From Allorhizobium pseudoryzae (GTDB lineage Bacteria; Pseudomonadota; Alphaproteobacteria; Rhizobiales; Rhizobiaceae), in contig NZ_CP049244.1 in assembly GCF_011046245.1 (NCBI RefSeq), forward strand, positions 434,001-498,000: a stretch of 64,000 nucleotides of DNA. Direction: 5' to 3'. The first letter of the stretch is position 1. Each line of letters begins with the position of its first letter. The position numbers and the translations under genes were made by a program. Under the pieces are notes generated by a model that did not search any database, was not told the DNA's origin, and saw only the letters and a program-made list of their open reading frames with translations. Below, piece by piece: positions 25,088-34,364 of the stretch.

Positions 25088-26143
25088 GTGAACACGCATA
25101 AGATAGCATTGATCCCCGGTGACGGTATTGGACGCGATGTCACAAATGCTGCCTGGGCCGTCCTGCAAACTGTGGCGAATACCTCCGGCTTTGCACTGGA
25201 AGGCACCGAATTCCCGTGGTCCTGCGCCTTCTACAAGCAAACTGGCCGTATGATGCCGGAAGACGGCATCGAGACGCTCCGCGGTTTCGATGCTATTCTA
25301 CTCGGCGCGGTCGGCTGGCCGGCGGAAGTTCCAGATTCGGTGTCGCTGCACGGCCTACTCCTGCCGATCCGCAAGGCCTTCGTGCAATATGCCAATATCC
25401 GCCCACACCGGCTGCTGCCGGGGGTCGAGGGGCCGCTGAAGGCCGAAGGCTTCGACATTCTCTGCATCCGCGAGAATACCGAAGGTGAATACTCAGGGGC
25501 TGGCGGCCGCGTACACCAGGGGACGGAAGATGAAGTGGCGGTGGAAACCGCGATCTTCACTCGCACTGCTGTCGAACGCATTCTTCGCTTTGGCTTCGAG
25601 CAGGCCCGCGCGCGCCGCGGCAAGCTCGCCTCGGTGACCAAATCCAATGCGCAGAAACATTCCATGGTGTTCTGGGACGAGATCACCCGGAAAGTCGCTG
25701 CCGACTACCCGGATGTCGAAGTAACGAGCTATCATGTCGATGCGATCTCCGCCCGCATGATCATGGCCCCGGAAAGCCTCGATGTCGTCGTCGCCTCCAA
25801 TCTCTTCGGCGACATTCTGACAGACATCGGCGCTGCCATCCAGGGCGGCCTCGGCTTTGCGGCGTCTGCCAACATCAACCCGGGCCGCTCCGCACCCTCC
25901 ATGTTCGAACCCGTCCACGGTTCGGCCCCGGATATTGCCGGCAAGGGCATCGCCAATCCAATGGCCACCATCTGGTCTGGCGCGATGATGCTGGATCATC
26001 TCGGCGAAAAGGACGCCGCAGCGCGCGTGATGGCTGCGTTGTCGAGCGTCACGGCAATAGGGATCGGCACCGTTCCGGGCAAGGATTCCACCGATGCAAT
26101 CACCGCTGCGGTCATTGCCGCCCTTACCTCTTCGAAGGACTAA
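25088..26143 (+). CDS. Isocitrate/isopropylmalate dehydrogenase family (tartrate dehydrogenase/decarboxylase type)
   Basis: NAD-dependent beta-decarboxylating dehydrogenase of 351 residues. Family landmarks: ALIPGDGIGRDV at the N-terminus, IRENTEGEYSG, VTKSNAQKHS with catalytic Lys region, SNLFGDILTDIGA, and MFEPVHGSAPDIAGKG. The SGAGGRVHQGTEDEVAVE segment is like tartrate/D-malate dehydrogenases (TtuC/DmlA) rather than leucine-pathway LeuB. I chose GTG at 25088: AAGGAGG lies 7 bases upstream and the product then begins MNTHKIALIPGDG. It follows the cupin gene by 22 bases and precedes the semialdehyde dehydrogenase by 4, so the three are one operon. Confidence 0.87.
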   Translation: MNTHKIALIPGDGIGRDVTNAAWAVLQTVANTSGFALEGTEFPWSCAFYKQTGRMMPEDGIETLRGFDAILLGAVGWPAEVPDSVSLHGLLLPIRKAFVQYANIRPHRLLPGVEGPLKAEGFDILCIRENTEGEYSGAGGRVHQGTEDEVAVETAIFTRTAVERILRFGFEQARARRGKLASVTKSNAQKHSMVFWDEITRKVAADYPDVEVTSYHVDAISARMIMAPESLDVVVASNLFGDILTDIGAAIQGGLGFAASANINPGRSAPSMFEPVHGSAPDIAGKGIANPMATIWSGAMMLDHLGEKDAAARVMAALSSVTAIGIGTVPGKDSTDAITAAVIAALTSSKD

Positions 26144-26147
26144 ATCC

Positions 26148-27605
26148 ATGCTGAACCTCAAGGACAAGAGCCTGCTGCGCCAGGCCGGTCTCATCAATGG
26201 CGAATGGATCGCCGCCCGCTCGGGCAAGACCGTCGATGTGATCGACCCAGCCACCCAAGACGCCATCGGCACCATTCCGGACATGGGCGGTGAAGAGACC
26301 CGCGCCGCTGTCGTCGCGGCCGAAGCGGCCTTCAGGCTCTGGAAGACGAAGACCAATGCCGAGCGGGCCGTGATCATCGAAAAATGGTTCGATCTGATGA
26401 TCGAGAATGTCGATGATCTGGCGCTGATCCTGACCTTGGAGCAGGGCAAGCCGCTGGACGAGGCGCGCGGCGAGATCCGCTATGGCGCCTCCTTCGTCAA
26501 ATGGTTTGCCGAGGAAGCCCGTCGCATTAATGGCCAGATGATCCCCGCGCCCTCGCGCGACCGCCGCATTCTGGTGATGAAGGAACCGGTGGGCGTCTGC
26601 GGCATCATCACGCCGTGGAATTTCCCCAATGCGATGATCACCCGCAAGGTGGCGCCCGCGCTCGCTGCCGGCTGCACGGTCGTCATAAAGCCGTCCGAGT
26701 TCACCCCCTATTCGGCACTGGCGCTGGGCGCACTCGCCGAACGCGCCGGCATTCCGGCGGGGGTTATCAACATCGTCACCGGCATGCCGACCGAGATCGG
26801 CAACGAGCTGATGGCCAATGAGACCGTGCGCAAGATCTCCTTCACCGGCTCGACCCGCGTCGGCTCGTTGCTGATGCGCGGGGCTGCCGAGAGCGTCAAG
26901 CGGCTGAGCCTGGAGCTTGGCGGCAATGCGCCGTTCATCGTGTTCGACGACGCCGATCTCGATCTCGCCGTCGAAGGCGCGCTTGCCTCCAAGTTTCGCA
27001 ATGGCGGCCAGACCTGCGTCTGCGCCAACCGCATCCTCGTGCAATCGGGCATCTACGACGCCTTCGCTGCCAAGCTCAAGGCCCGCGTCGATACCATGAA
27101 GGTCGGTCCGGGCACGCAAGCCGGCGTTTCCATCGGCCCGATGATCAACGCCACCGCCATCGACAAGATCGAACGCCATGTGGCCGATGCCCTTTCCAAG
27201 GGAGCGAAGATCATCACCGACACGCCCGTCATGCCGAAAGGCGCGCAGTATACTGCGCCGCTGGTGCTGACGGGCGCGACCATCGACATGCAGCTCGCCA
27301 CGGAAGAAACCTTCGGCCCCGTCGCCCCGCTCTTCCGCTTCGAGACGGAGGAAGAGGCCATCGCGATTGCCAATGGCACGCCCTTCGGGCTCGCGTCCTA
27401 TTTCTACACCGAAAACATGAAACGCGCCTGGCGCGTCGGCGAGGCGCTGGAATTCGGCATGGTGGCGCTCAACACAGGTTTAATCTCCATGGAAGTCTCC
27501 CCCTTCGGCGGCGTCAAGCAATCCGGCCTCGGCCGCGAGGGCGCGCAGATGGGGATTGAGGAATATCTGGAAACAAAGAGCTTCCACATGGGTGGGCTGG
27601 CCTGA
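26148..27605 (+). CDS. Succinate-semialdehyde dehydrogenase-type aldehyde dehydrogenase (GabD-like)
   Basis: Aldehyde dehydrogenase of 485 residues in the GabD subgroup. It has GLINGEWIAARSGKT near the start, TPWNFPNAMITRKVAPALAAGC, the SFTGSTRVG loop, the Glu in LELGGNAPFIVFDDAD, the catalytic Cys in NGGQTCVCANR, and the C-terminal SPFGGVKQSGLGREG. The second Cys two residues after the first is usual in GabD proteins. It would oxidise succinate semialdehyde, or glutarate semialdehyde, to the acid. The start ATG follows GAAGGAC. In the context of a class III aminotransferase and a PuuB-like oxidase it fits the last step of putrescine/GABA-type catabolism, though this assignment is inferred. 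Confidence 0.9.
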   Translation: MLNLKDKSLLRQAGLINGEWIAARSGKTVDVIDPATQDAIGTIPDMGGEETRAAVVAAEAAFRLWKTKTNAERAVIIEKWFDLMIENVDDLALILTLEQGKPLDEARGEIRYGASFVKWFAEEARRINGQMIPAPSRDRRILVMKEPVGVCGIITPWNFPNAMITRKVAPALAAGCTVVIKPSEFTPYSALALGALAERAGIPAGVINIVTGMPTEIGNELMANETVRKISFTGSTRVGSLLMRGAAESVKRLSLELGGNAPFIVFDDADLDLAVEGALASKFRNGGQTCVCANRILVQSGIYDAFAAKLKARVDTMKVGPGTQAGVSIGPMINATAIDKIERHVADALSKGAKIITDTPVMPKGAQYTAPLVLTGATIDMQLATEETFGPVAPLFRFETEEEAIAIANGTPFGLASYFYTENMKRAWRVGEALEFGMVALNTGLISMEVSPFGGVKQSGLGREGAQMGIEEYLETKSFHMGGLA

Positions 27606-27657
27606 CGACCGGGAAAGGCGGCCGAAAGATCGCCCGTTTTCCTCATTGACAATCAGG

Positions 27658-27695
27658 AATAAAACGAAGGCGCGGATTGCTTGCAATCGGCGCCT
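27658..27695 (-). terminator. Rho-independent terminator for the FAD oxidoreductase gene
   Basis: AGGCGC-G-GATTGC-TT-GCAATC-G-GCGCCT: 12 paired bases with one G-G mismatch and a two-base loop at 27668-27695. Read on the minus strand it is followed by TCGTTTTATT, a proper T run. It lies between convergent genes ending at 27605 and 27718. Confidence 0.75.
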
Positions 27696-27717
27696 CAAGT
27701 TTGAGCCGGGAGGAGGC

Positions 27718-29001
27718 TCACTGAAACCTGTCGAGCATCTTGTAATATTGCCCCACCAGCGGCAAGAACCAGGGCTTGCCAAAATGGCCAGGAACGGCGG
27801 GCCAAGGGTAGTCGCGCATGGGGTTGCGGTCGGCGCGGCCGAGGATGGCATCGGCGACCGTCATGCCCAGATAGGTGGAGAGCTGCGCGCCGTGGCCGGA
27901 ATAACCCATGGCGTACCACAGACCGTCATGGAAGCCGGCGCGCGGATAGCGGTCGGCGGTCATATCAACGAGACCACCCCAGCAATAGTCGATGTCGATG
28001 CCCTTCAATTGCGGGAAGATACGCTCCATGCTGTCGCGCAGGATTTCGCCGCTCTTGGAATCGGAGCGTTGATCCGAGGTCGCCGAAAAACGGGCGCGGC
28101 CGCCGAAGATCAGGCGGTTGTCGGGCGCAAGCCGCCAGTAATTGCCGATATTCATCGTGTTGACGCAGGTTCGGTTGCCCGGCATCACGGCTTGCACTTC
28201 GCTATCCGTCAGCGGGCGCGTGGCGATGAGGAAGCTGCCCACAGCGATGATGCGGCGGCGGAACCAGCTGAAATTCTTCGTCGTGTAAGCTCCGGTCGCC
28301 ATGATGACATTGGCGACCGTGACCGTCCCGCGCGAGGTTTGTAGCGTGTGCACGCCATTCGCCTCCTTATGGTCCGTGACTGTCGTACCTTCAAAAAATG
28401 TCGCGCCATGCCGCACGGCAGCTTCAGCCAGACCGACGACATAGCGACCCATATGCATCATAGCGCTCTTCTTCGACAGCATCGCCCCGTGGAAGGGCGA
28501 GCCGATCTCACGTTTCAGCTCTTCCGCCAAGAGCAGCGCCGTGTCGGGATCGCATTCCTTGTTCAGTGCTTCGAAATTGCGGGCAAGCGCTTCGAAATGC
28601 TGCGGCTTGGAGGCGAGCTTCAGCTTGCCTGAGCGGCGGAAGTTGCAGTCGATCCCCTCTTCGGCGATGAGCGCCTCGATGATGTCGATGGAAGCGTCCA
28701 GTGCATGGTAGAGCGCGATGGCGCGTTCCTTTCCAAGCTCTGACTTGGCGCCGAGATAGCTATGCGCCAACCCGTTGTTCAGATGCCCACCATTGCGGCC
28801 CGAGGCGCCGAAGCCGACGCGCTCGGCCTCCAGTACGACAACCTTCGCCCCCACCCTGGCCAGCTGCCGCGCGGCGGCGAGCCCGGTAAAGCCTGCCCCG
28901 ACGACGGCCACATCGTAATGACCGTCGACCGGGCCCTGTGCAGCTCCCGCAAAGGCCGGCGCCGTGTCATGCCAATAGGAGACGAATTTCATCGTGCTCA
29001 C
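27718..29001 (-). CDS. FAD-dependent oxidoreductase (gamma-glutamylputrescine oxidase PuuB-like, DAO family)
   Basis: Flavoenzyme of 427 residues in the D-amino-acid-oxidase superfamily. The dinucleotide motif is DVAVVGAGFTGLAAARQLA, then LEAERVGFGASGRNGG, which is the PuuB/OrdL signature; a C-terminal block GLWYAMGYSGHGAQLSTYLG binds the flavin tail. Enzymes of this type oxidise secondary or gamma-glutamylated amines to an aldehyde plus ammonia or amine. The start is a GTG at 29001 (with an ATG at 28992 as alternative), 6 bases after the stop of the HAD gene at 29008. So HAD hydrolase and oxidase are one minus-strand operon. Confidence 0.87.
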   Translation of the reverse strand: MSTMKFVSYWHDTAPAFAGAAQGPVDGHYDVAVVGAGFTGLAAARQLARVGAKVVVLEAERVGFGASGRNGGHLNNGLAHSYLGAKSELGKERAIALYHALDASIDIIEALIAEEGIDCNFRRSGKLKLASKPQHFEALARNFEALNKECDPDTALLLAEELKREIGSPFHGAMLSKKSAMMHMGRYVVGLAEAAVRHGATFFEGTTVTDHKEANGVHTLQTSRGTVTVANVIMATGAYTTKNFSWFRRRIIAVGSFLIATRPLTDSEVQAVMPGNRTCVNTMNIGNYWRLAPDNRLIFGGRARFSATSDQRSDSKSGEILRDSMERIFPQLKGIDIDYCWGGLVDMTADRYPRAGFHDGLWYAMGYSGHGAQLSTYLGMTVADAILGRADRNPMRDYPWPAVPGHFGKPWFLPLVGQYYKMLDRFQ

Positions 29002-29007
29002 GCTTTC

Positions 29008-29673
29008 TCAAAGACCCACAACGCCCGGCAGGCCAGAAATGTCGGCGATTTCCGTATAGCCGTAATAGGGGTTGGCCGGCTCATGGCCGCGATTGACCCA
29101 GACCTTGTTCGTGATGCCGAGATCATGCGCCGACATCAGGTCGTAGCGGAAGGAGGAGGAGACATGCAGGATGTCTTCGGGGGCGCAGCCAAGCATGTCA
29201 AACATGTATTCAAAAGCCTGGAAGCGCGGCTTGTAGGCCTGTGCCTGTTCGGCTGTATAGACGGCATGGAAGGGCGCGCCGAGCTTTTCGATATTCGACA
29301 TGATCTGCGAGTTCATGGCATTGGACAGGATCACCAGCGGAATTTCTTTGGCCACCTTGGCAAGCCCCGCTGGCACATCGGCATGCGGACCCCAAGTCGG
29401 CACGCGTTCGTAAACCATCTGCGCGTCCTCGTCCTTGAAGGTCACGCCATTGGCCTTGCAGGTGCGCGATAGCGAATTGTGAACGACCTCTGCATAAGGC
29501 TTCCAAGCACCCATGATCTCGTCCAGGCGATAGGCGGAGAAGTTGCGGATGAACTTCTGCATGGCCTGCTCGTCGAGCCGGTCGCCGTAAAGATCGCGGG
29601 CCGCACCCGCCATATCGAAATTGATCAGCGTGCCGTAGCAGTCGAAGGACACGTATTTCGGACGAATGGCCAT
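29008..29673 (-). CDS. Haloacid dehalogenase type II-like hydrolase (HAD superfamily)
   Basis: HAD-family hydrolase of 221 residues. Motif I is VSFDCYGTLINF, with the first Asp as nucleophile; motif II is VILSNAMNS; the motif III Lys is in AYKPRFQAF; motif IV acidic residues lie around SSSFRYDLMSAHDLG. This matches the type II L-2-haloacid dehalogenase subfamily, many of whose members in catabolic loci have no known dehalogenating role. The start at 29673 follows GAGGAAG by about 8 bases and begins MAIRPKYVSF. It heads a two-gene minus-strand operon with the PuuB-like oxidase; the metabolic link between the two is unknown. Confidence 0.85.
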   Translation of the reverse strand: MAIRPKYVSFDCYGTLINFDMAGAARDLYGDRLDEQAMQKFIRNFSAYRLDEIMGAWKPYAEVVHNSLSRTCKANGVTFKDEDAQMVYERVPTWGPHADVPAGLAKVAKEIPLVILSNAMNSQIMSNIEKLGAPFHAVYTAEQAQAYKPRFQAFEYMFDMLGCAPEDILHVSSSFRYDLMSAHDLGITNKVWVNRGHEPANPYYGYTEIADISGLPGVVGL

Positions 29674-29982
29674 CAAGTTCTTCCTCTGGCGTTCTGTTTC
29701 ATTGACCTGATCATAGGAGGTGTCGTGCCAAGTCGGCGGGCCGAAATCGCCCGTCCTCAAAGCACAAAGTTCTTAATCTGCGGTCCCCTTTGGCACACAA
29801 TTGCAGGCCAACGCCCGTCCGGAGCCCTCGCTGCCCCTCTCAAGGACCTGCCGCATCGAGATCACAGCATAAGATGCCGCACCGGCGTTACGCTTCGGCG
29901 GAAGATAGCGCGCCAGTCGCGCCATTCAGACGATTAGCTTCTCCGTCCTGACCGAGACTTCCGGTCACGAAAGGAAATGTCC

Positions 29983-30819
29983 ATGCAGAACCAGATCGAC
30001 CTCGTCGCCTTCGGGCCTGAGCATCTTGACGACGCCGTTGTGTTGTCGCGCGCCGAAAGCTGGCCCCATCGCCGTGAAGACTGGGCGATGGTCCAGCAAT
30101 TGAGCGCTGGCATTGTCGCGATCGACGGAACCGGTCGCGTTATGGGCACGACCTTTATGACCCCGCTCGGCGACGCCTATGCAACGATTAACATGGTGAT
30201 GGTGGACAAATCCATGCGCGGCCTCGGTCTCGGCCGCAAGTTGATGGAACGCGCCTTCGAACTCGCGGGCGCTCGACCACTGCGCCTGATCGCCACGAAG
30301 GAAGGCCTGCCACTTTATGAAAAGCTGGGCTTCGTTGCCACGGGCACGATCCGTCAGCATCAGGGCGAGGTTCACGCAGTCCAACGTCCCGGAGGGGTCG
30401 AGGACATGCAGAATAACGATGTGGAGACCGTCAGGGCACTCGACCGCAATGCATATAGTACCGACCGCTCGGCGCTTGTCGATGTACTGCTGGAGCGCGG
30501 ACAGATCGCTGTCGTGCGCAAGGGCGACGCCGTGGTGGCCTGGGCAGCGATCCGCCCGTTCGGGCGCGGCGAGGTCATCGGCCCTGTCATTGCACCGGAT
30601 TCGAAGACCGCTTGCGCGCTGATCGCCTATTTCGCCTCATCGCGTGAGGGCGCCTTCCTGCGCGTCGATACGGACAGCGAAACCGGTCTTGCGTCCTGGC
30701 TTTCCGAACTGGGCCTGGCGCATGTCGGCGGCGGTGTGACAATGCGACGTCCGCTGATCGAGGACGCCGGTGAGCCCGAAACCAAAGTCTTTGCCCTTGT
30801 CAGCCAGGCTTTCGGCTGA
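29983..30819 (+). CDS. GNAT-family acetyltransferase, paralogue of the protein at 22388
   Basis: Protein of about 278 residues with an N-terminal GNAT domain (acetyl-CoA loop MRGLGLGRKLMERAFE, then LIATKEGLPLYEKLGF) and a C-terminal Acetyltransf_18-like domain (AVVAWAAIRPFGRGEVIGPVIA). Shares architecture and several segments with the protein at 22388-23278: SWPHRREDW near the start and ALVSQAFG at the end. I took the ATG at 29983 because AAAGGA is 8 bases upstream; the ATG at 29977 is too close to that site. It is followed after 20 bases by the aminotransferase gene, so acetyl transfer and transamination are probably parts of the same pathway. Confidence 0.8.
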   Translation: MQNQIDLVAFGPEHLDDAVVLSRAESWPHRREDWAMVQQLSAGIVAIDGTGRVMGTTFMTPLGDAYATINMVMVDKSMRGLGLGRKLMERAFELAGARPLRLIATKEGLPLYEKLGFVATGTIRQHQGEVHAVQRPGGVEDMQNNDVETVRALDRNAYSTDRSALVDVLLERGQIAVVRKGDAVVAWAAIRPFGRGEVIGPVIAPDSKTACALIAYFASSREGAFLRVDTDSETGLASWLSELGLAHVGGGVTMRRPLIEDAGEPETKVFALVSQAFG

Positions 30820-30839
30820 AACAAATTCGGAGTTTGAGA

Positions 30840-32213
30840 ATGCTCGCCAATTCCCTGATCGAACTCGATCGCGCCCACCTCATCCACCCTGTCTCCTCCT
30901 ACCGCGGCCATGAACGGCAGGGCGTGCGCGTGCTGAAATCTGCCTCCGGTGCGACTGTCACCGAGGCCAACGGCCACCAGCTCGTCGATGGTTTTGCAGG
31001 TCTGTGGTGCGTCAACGCCGGCTATGGCCACGAGAGCATCATCGAAGCCGCGACGAAGCAGCTGCGCGAACTTCCCTATGCGACCGGCTATTTCGATCTC
31101 GGCTCCGAACCGGCGATCCGGCTTGCCGCAGAGCTTGCCGAACGCGCGCCGGGCGATCTCAACCGCGTCTATTTCACGCTGGGCGGTTCGGATGCGGTGG
31201 ACTCCACCATCCGCTTCGTACGCTATTACTGGACTGCGAAAGGCGAACCGCAGCGCGATCAATTCATTTCGATCCAGCAGGGCTATCATGGCTCGACCTC
31301 GGTCGGTGCGGGGCTCACCGCCCTTCCCGCCTTCCATGCCGGTTTCGGCCTGCCCTTCGACTGGCAGCACAAGATCCCCTCGCCCTACCCCTACCGCAAC
31401 CCGGTCGGCTCCGACGATGCGGCGATCATCACGTCCTCGCTCGCAGCGTTGAAGGCCAAGATCGAGGAGATCGGCGCAGACCGCGTGGCAGCATTTTATG
31501 CCGAACCGATTCAAGGCTCGGGCGGCGTTATCGTGCCGCCCAGAGGCTGGATCAAGGCGATGCGCGATCTCTGTAAGAGCTACGGCATCCTTTTCATTGC
31601 CGACGAAGTCATCACCGGCTTCGGCCGCACCGGGCCTCTGTTCGCCTCGACCGACGAAGGCATCGTTCCGGACATGATGACGGTCGCCAAGGGCCTGACC
31701 TCCGGCTACGTGCCGATGGGGGCAGTCTTCATGGCCGATCATGTATATGACACGATTGCCGATGGCGCGGGCGAAGCGGCGGTTGGCCACGGCTTTACCT
31801 ATTCCGCACACCCGGTGAGTGCTGCCGTCGCGCTGGAAGTCCTGAAGCTCTACGAAGGCGGGCTGCTCGAAAACGGCGTCACGGCCGGTCAGCGTCTGCT
31901 GGACGGGTTGAACAGCCTTCAAGATCATCCGCTCGTCGGCGATATTCGCGGTCGCGGAATGCTCTATGGCGTCGAATTGGTGACTGACAAGGCGAAGAAG
32001 AAGCCTCTTCCGGCAGCCAGCCAGCCAGCGCGCCGCATTTTCGACCGCGCCTGGGACAACGGTCTCGTCATCCGCGCCTTCCCGCAAGGCGTGCTGGGCT
32101 ATGCCCCGCCGCTCTGCTGCACGGACGCCGACATCGACGCCATTATCGAGCGCACCCGCCAGACGCTGAACCAGACTCTGGAAGATCCGGATATTCGCAG
32201 CGCACTGGCCTGA
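30840..32213 (+). CDS. Class III PLP aminotransferase (omega-amino acid/amine:pyruvate type)
   Basis: PLP aminotransferase of 457 residues. It shows FAGLWCVNAGYGH near the N-terminus, the PLP-phosphate segment GGSDAVDSTIRFVRYY, the aromatic stacking region QQGYHGSTSVGAGLT, ADEVITGFGRTG with the PLP-binding Asp, and the Schiff-base Lys in MTVAKGLTSGYVPMGAV. These match omega-amino-acid:pyruvate or putrescine:pyruvate aminotransferases (SpuC-like). Start: ATG at 30840 after CGGAG. It lies in line with the GNAT gene upstream and the ABC importer downstream, and its aldehyde product could feed the dehydrogenases at 26148 or 20851. Confidence 0.88.
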   Translation: MLANSLIELDRAHLIHPVSSYRGHERQGVRVLKSASGATVTEANGHQLVDGFAGLWCVNAGYGHESIIEAATKQLRELPYATGYFDLGSEPAIRLAAELAERAPGDLNRVYFTLGGSDAVDSTIRFVRYYWTAKGEPQRDQFISIQQGYHGSTSVGAGLTALPAFHAGFGLPFDWQHKIPSPYPYRNPVGSDDAAIITSSLAALKAKIEEIGADRVAAFYAEPIQGSGGVIVPPRGWIKAMRDLCKSYGILFIADEVITGFGRTGPLFASTDEGIVPDMMTVAKGLTSGYVPMGAVFMADHVYDTIADGAGEAAVGHGFTYSAHPVSAAVALEVLKLYEGGLLENGVTAGQRLLDGLNSLQDHPLVGDIRGRGMLYGVELVTDKAKKKPLPAASQPARRIFDRAWDNGLVIRAFPQGVLGYAPPLCCTDADIDAIIERTRQTLNQTLEDPDIRSALA

Positions 32214-32226
32214 GCCGCCCAAACCG

Positions 32227-32260
32227 CCTGCGGCGGCACTTCGCGATATACCGCCGCAGG
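32227..32260 (+). terminator. Intercistronic hairpin before the second binding-protein gene
   Basis: CCTGCGGCGG / CCGCCGCAGG, perfect 10-bp arms with a 14-base loop, 13 bases after the aminotransferase stop. No T run. The remaining 270 bases up to 32532 contain no gene and should hold the promoter or leader of the importer operon; no consensus promoter was recognised. Confidence 0.55.
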
Positions 32261-32531
32261 AAGCAAGTTCGCAATTTTATGCTGCTGTCCCAGAGTAATT
32301 CGAACGATACACCAAGGTGGACATGACAGACTGTTCGACATCAAGCCGAGGAGCGAAAGCGACCTTGGGCAACCGGCATACCCAGCGAGAGTGCAGGCGC
32401 CTGTGCCGGTAAGCCGGCGGATCATAGGGAGAGGGCGCGAAAAGAGGAATACCGCGAGCAAGAGAATTCACCGGGTCTGAAAAGTCCGCACAAGACGGAC
32501 ATCGCCCAATCACACGAAGAAGGGGAATGCT

Positions 32532-34133
32532 ATGACCGATAAGATTACCAATTGGACGAAATCGGACGACGCCCGCGTCGAAGACGCCATCCGTCGCGGT
32601 GCGACCCGCCGCGATCTGCTGATGATGATGCTGGCAAGCGGCGTTGCCGTCTCCGCAGGCGGAGCCGTCTTCAGCCGCGCAGAGCAGGCTATTGCCGCGA
32701 CTCCGGTCTCCGGCGGCCACATCAAGGCAGCCGGCATTTCCTCCTCCAATGCCGACACGCTTGACCCGGCCAAAGCCTCGCTCGGCACCGACTACGCGCG
32801 GTGCTGCATGGTCTACAATCGCCTGACCTTCATTGACGTCACCGGCATCCCGCAAATGGAGCTTGCAGAGAAGCTCGAGACCAAGGACGCCAAGACCTGG
32901 ACTGTCACGCTTCGCAAGGGCGTCACGTACCACAATGGCAAGACCCTCACCTCCGCCGACGTCGTGTTCGCGCTGAAGCGTCACCTCGATCCGGCCGTCG
33001 GCTCGAAGGTTGCCAAGATTGCCGCCCAGATGACCGAGATCAAGGCGATCGACCCGTTGACCGTCGAAATCGTGCTGAAGGCGCCCAATGCCGACCTTCC
33101 GTACATTCTGGCGCTGCATCACTTCATGATCGTGCAGGACGGAACGACCGATTTTTCGAGGGGCATCGGCACCGGCGCCTTCGTCCTGGAGACGTTTGAG
33201 CCGGGCGTCCGCTCGATCGTCAAGAAGAACACGAATTACTGGAAGCCGAACCTGCCGCATCTCGACTCCTTCGAGTACTTCGCCATCAGCGATGCCAGCG
33301 CCCGCGTTAATGCGCTGCTGGCGGGCGATGTGCAGTTCTGCTCGGCTGTCGATCCGCGTTCCGCCAAGCTGCTGGAAGGGCAAAGCGGCTTTGCACTTTC
33401 CAGGACGAACACCGGAACCTATACGAACCTGAACATCCGCCTCGACTTGAACAAGCCCGACTTCGTGACGGGTATGAAGTATCTGGTCGATCGCGAGCAG
33501 ATCGTGAGCACGGCGCTTCGCGGCTTCGGTGAAGTCGGTAACGACCAGCCGATCTCAAAGGCGAATGCCTTCCACAATCCGAACCTGAAACCAAAGGCAT
33601 TCGATCCGGACAAAGCCAAGCACTATTTCCAGAAGGCCGGCGTTCTCGGCCAATCGATCCCGGTCGTGGCTTCCCAGGCAGCGGACTCCTCGGTCGACAT
33701 GGCGATGATCATCCAGGCTGCGGGCGCCGATATCGGCCTGAAGCTCGATATCCAGCGTGTGCCCTCGGATGGCTATTGGGACAAATACTGGCTCAAGGCA
33801 CCAATCCACTTCGGCAACATCAACCCGCGACCGACTCCGGACATCTATTTCTCGCTGCTTTACTCATCCGATGCGCCGTGGAACGAGAGCCAGTACAAGT
33901 CGCCGAAGTTCGACTCGATGATGCTGGAAGCCCGGGGCTTGCTCGACGAGGCCAAGCGCCACGAGATCTACAACGAGATGCAAACCATGATCTCGGAAGA
34001 AGCGGGCACTATCATCCCGGCCTCCACCACCAATGCCGACGGCATTTCCAGTAAGGTCAAGGGTCTTCTGCCCAACCCGCTCGGCGGCATGATGGGCTAT
34101 GCCATGGCCGAATATGTCTGGCTCGAGGCCTGA
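32532..34133 (+). CDS. ABC transporter substrate-binding protein, family 5, Tat-type signal
   Basis: Periplasmic binding protein of 533 residues. The N-terminus carries a twin-arginine pattern, GATRRDLLMMMLASGVAVSA, about 25 residues in, followed by AGGAVFSRAEQAIAA, so it is likely exported folded by Tat. The mature part is an SBP_bac_5 domain: SNADTLDPAKASLGTDY, VTLRKGVTYHNGKTLTSADV and late LPNPLGGMMGYAMAEYVW. It starts after GAAGAAGGGGAATGCT. It should feed the permeases at 34365 and 35315 and the fused ATPase at 36168. Ligand is unknown; the operon context (aminotransferase, amine oxidases) suggests an amine, amino acid or short peptide. Confidence 0.9.
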   Translation: MTDKITNWTKSDDARVEDAIRRGATRRDLLMMMLASGVAVSAGGAVFSRAEQAIAATPVSGGHIKAAGISSSNADTLDPAKASLGTDYARCCMVYNRLTFIDVTGIPQMELAEKLETKDAKTWTVTLRKGVTYHNGKTLTSADVVFALKRHLDPAVGSKVAKIAAQMTEIKAIDPLTVEIVLKAPNADLPYILALHHFMIVQDGTTDFSRGIGTGAFVLETFEPGVRSIVKKNTNYWKPNLPHLDSFEYFAISDASARVNALLAGDVQFCSAVDPRSAKLLEGQSGFALSRTNTGTYTNLNIRLDLNKPDFVTGMKYLVDREQIVSTALRGFGEVGNDQPISKANAFHNPNLKPKAFDPDKAKHYFQKAGVLGQSIPVVASQAADSSVDMAMIIQAAGADIGLKLDIQRVPSDGYWDKYWLKAPIHFGNINPRPTPDIYFSLLYSSDAPWNESQYKSPKFDSMMLEARGLLDEAKRHEIYNEMQTMISEEAGTIIPASTTNADGISSKVKGLLPNPLGGMMGYAMAEYVWLEA

Positions 34134-34146
34134 TCGAACAGGCCGT

Positions 34147-34173
34147 GTCCGGGAGGCTACCGCTCTCCCGGAC
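34147..34173 (+). terminator. Intercistronic hairpin after the second binding-protein gene
   Basis: GTCCGGGAG / CTCCCGGAC, perfect 9-bp arms, 9-base loop, starting 13 bases after the binding-protein stop. Same position relative to its binding-protein gene as the hairpin at 1726-1753. Confidence 0.6.
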
Positions 34174-34364
34174 GCTACCGCCGTTCGTTGCTGTTTGAGG
34201 GTGCGATATATCCTCCTGCAGGCGCTGACTTGCAGCTGATGGCTCCCTTGCCGGAGCGCGGATCAGTCATGCCAGGCAAAAAACCGCAATGTCGTTCTGC
34301 GCGGCATGTTTTAATCCGGAATGCGGTGCTGCCTTCGTCAATAGTATGCGGCTGGAGATCTCTC

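Noticed and set aside
25088..26143. LeuB of leucine synthesis
   Set aside because: The SGAGGRVHQGTEDEVAVE segment and the catabolic setting resemble tartrate/D-malate dehydrogenases, and no leuC/leuD genes are nearby.
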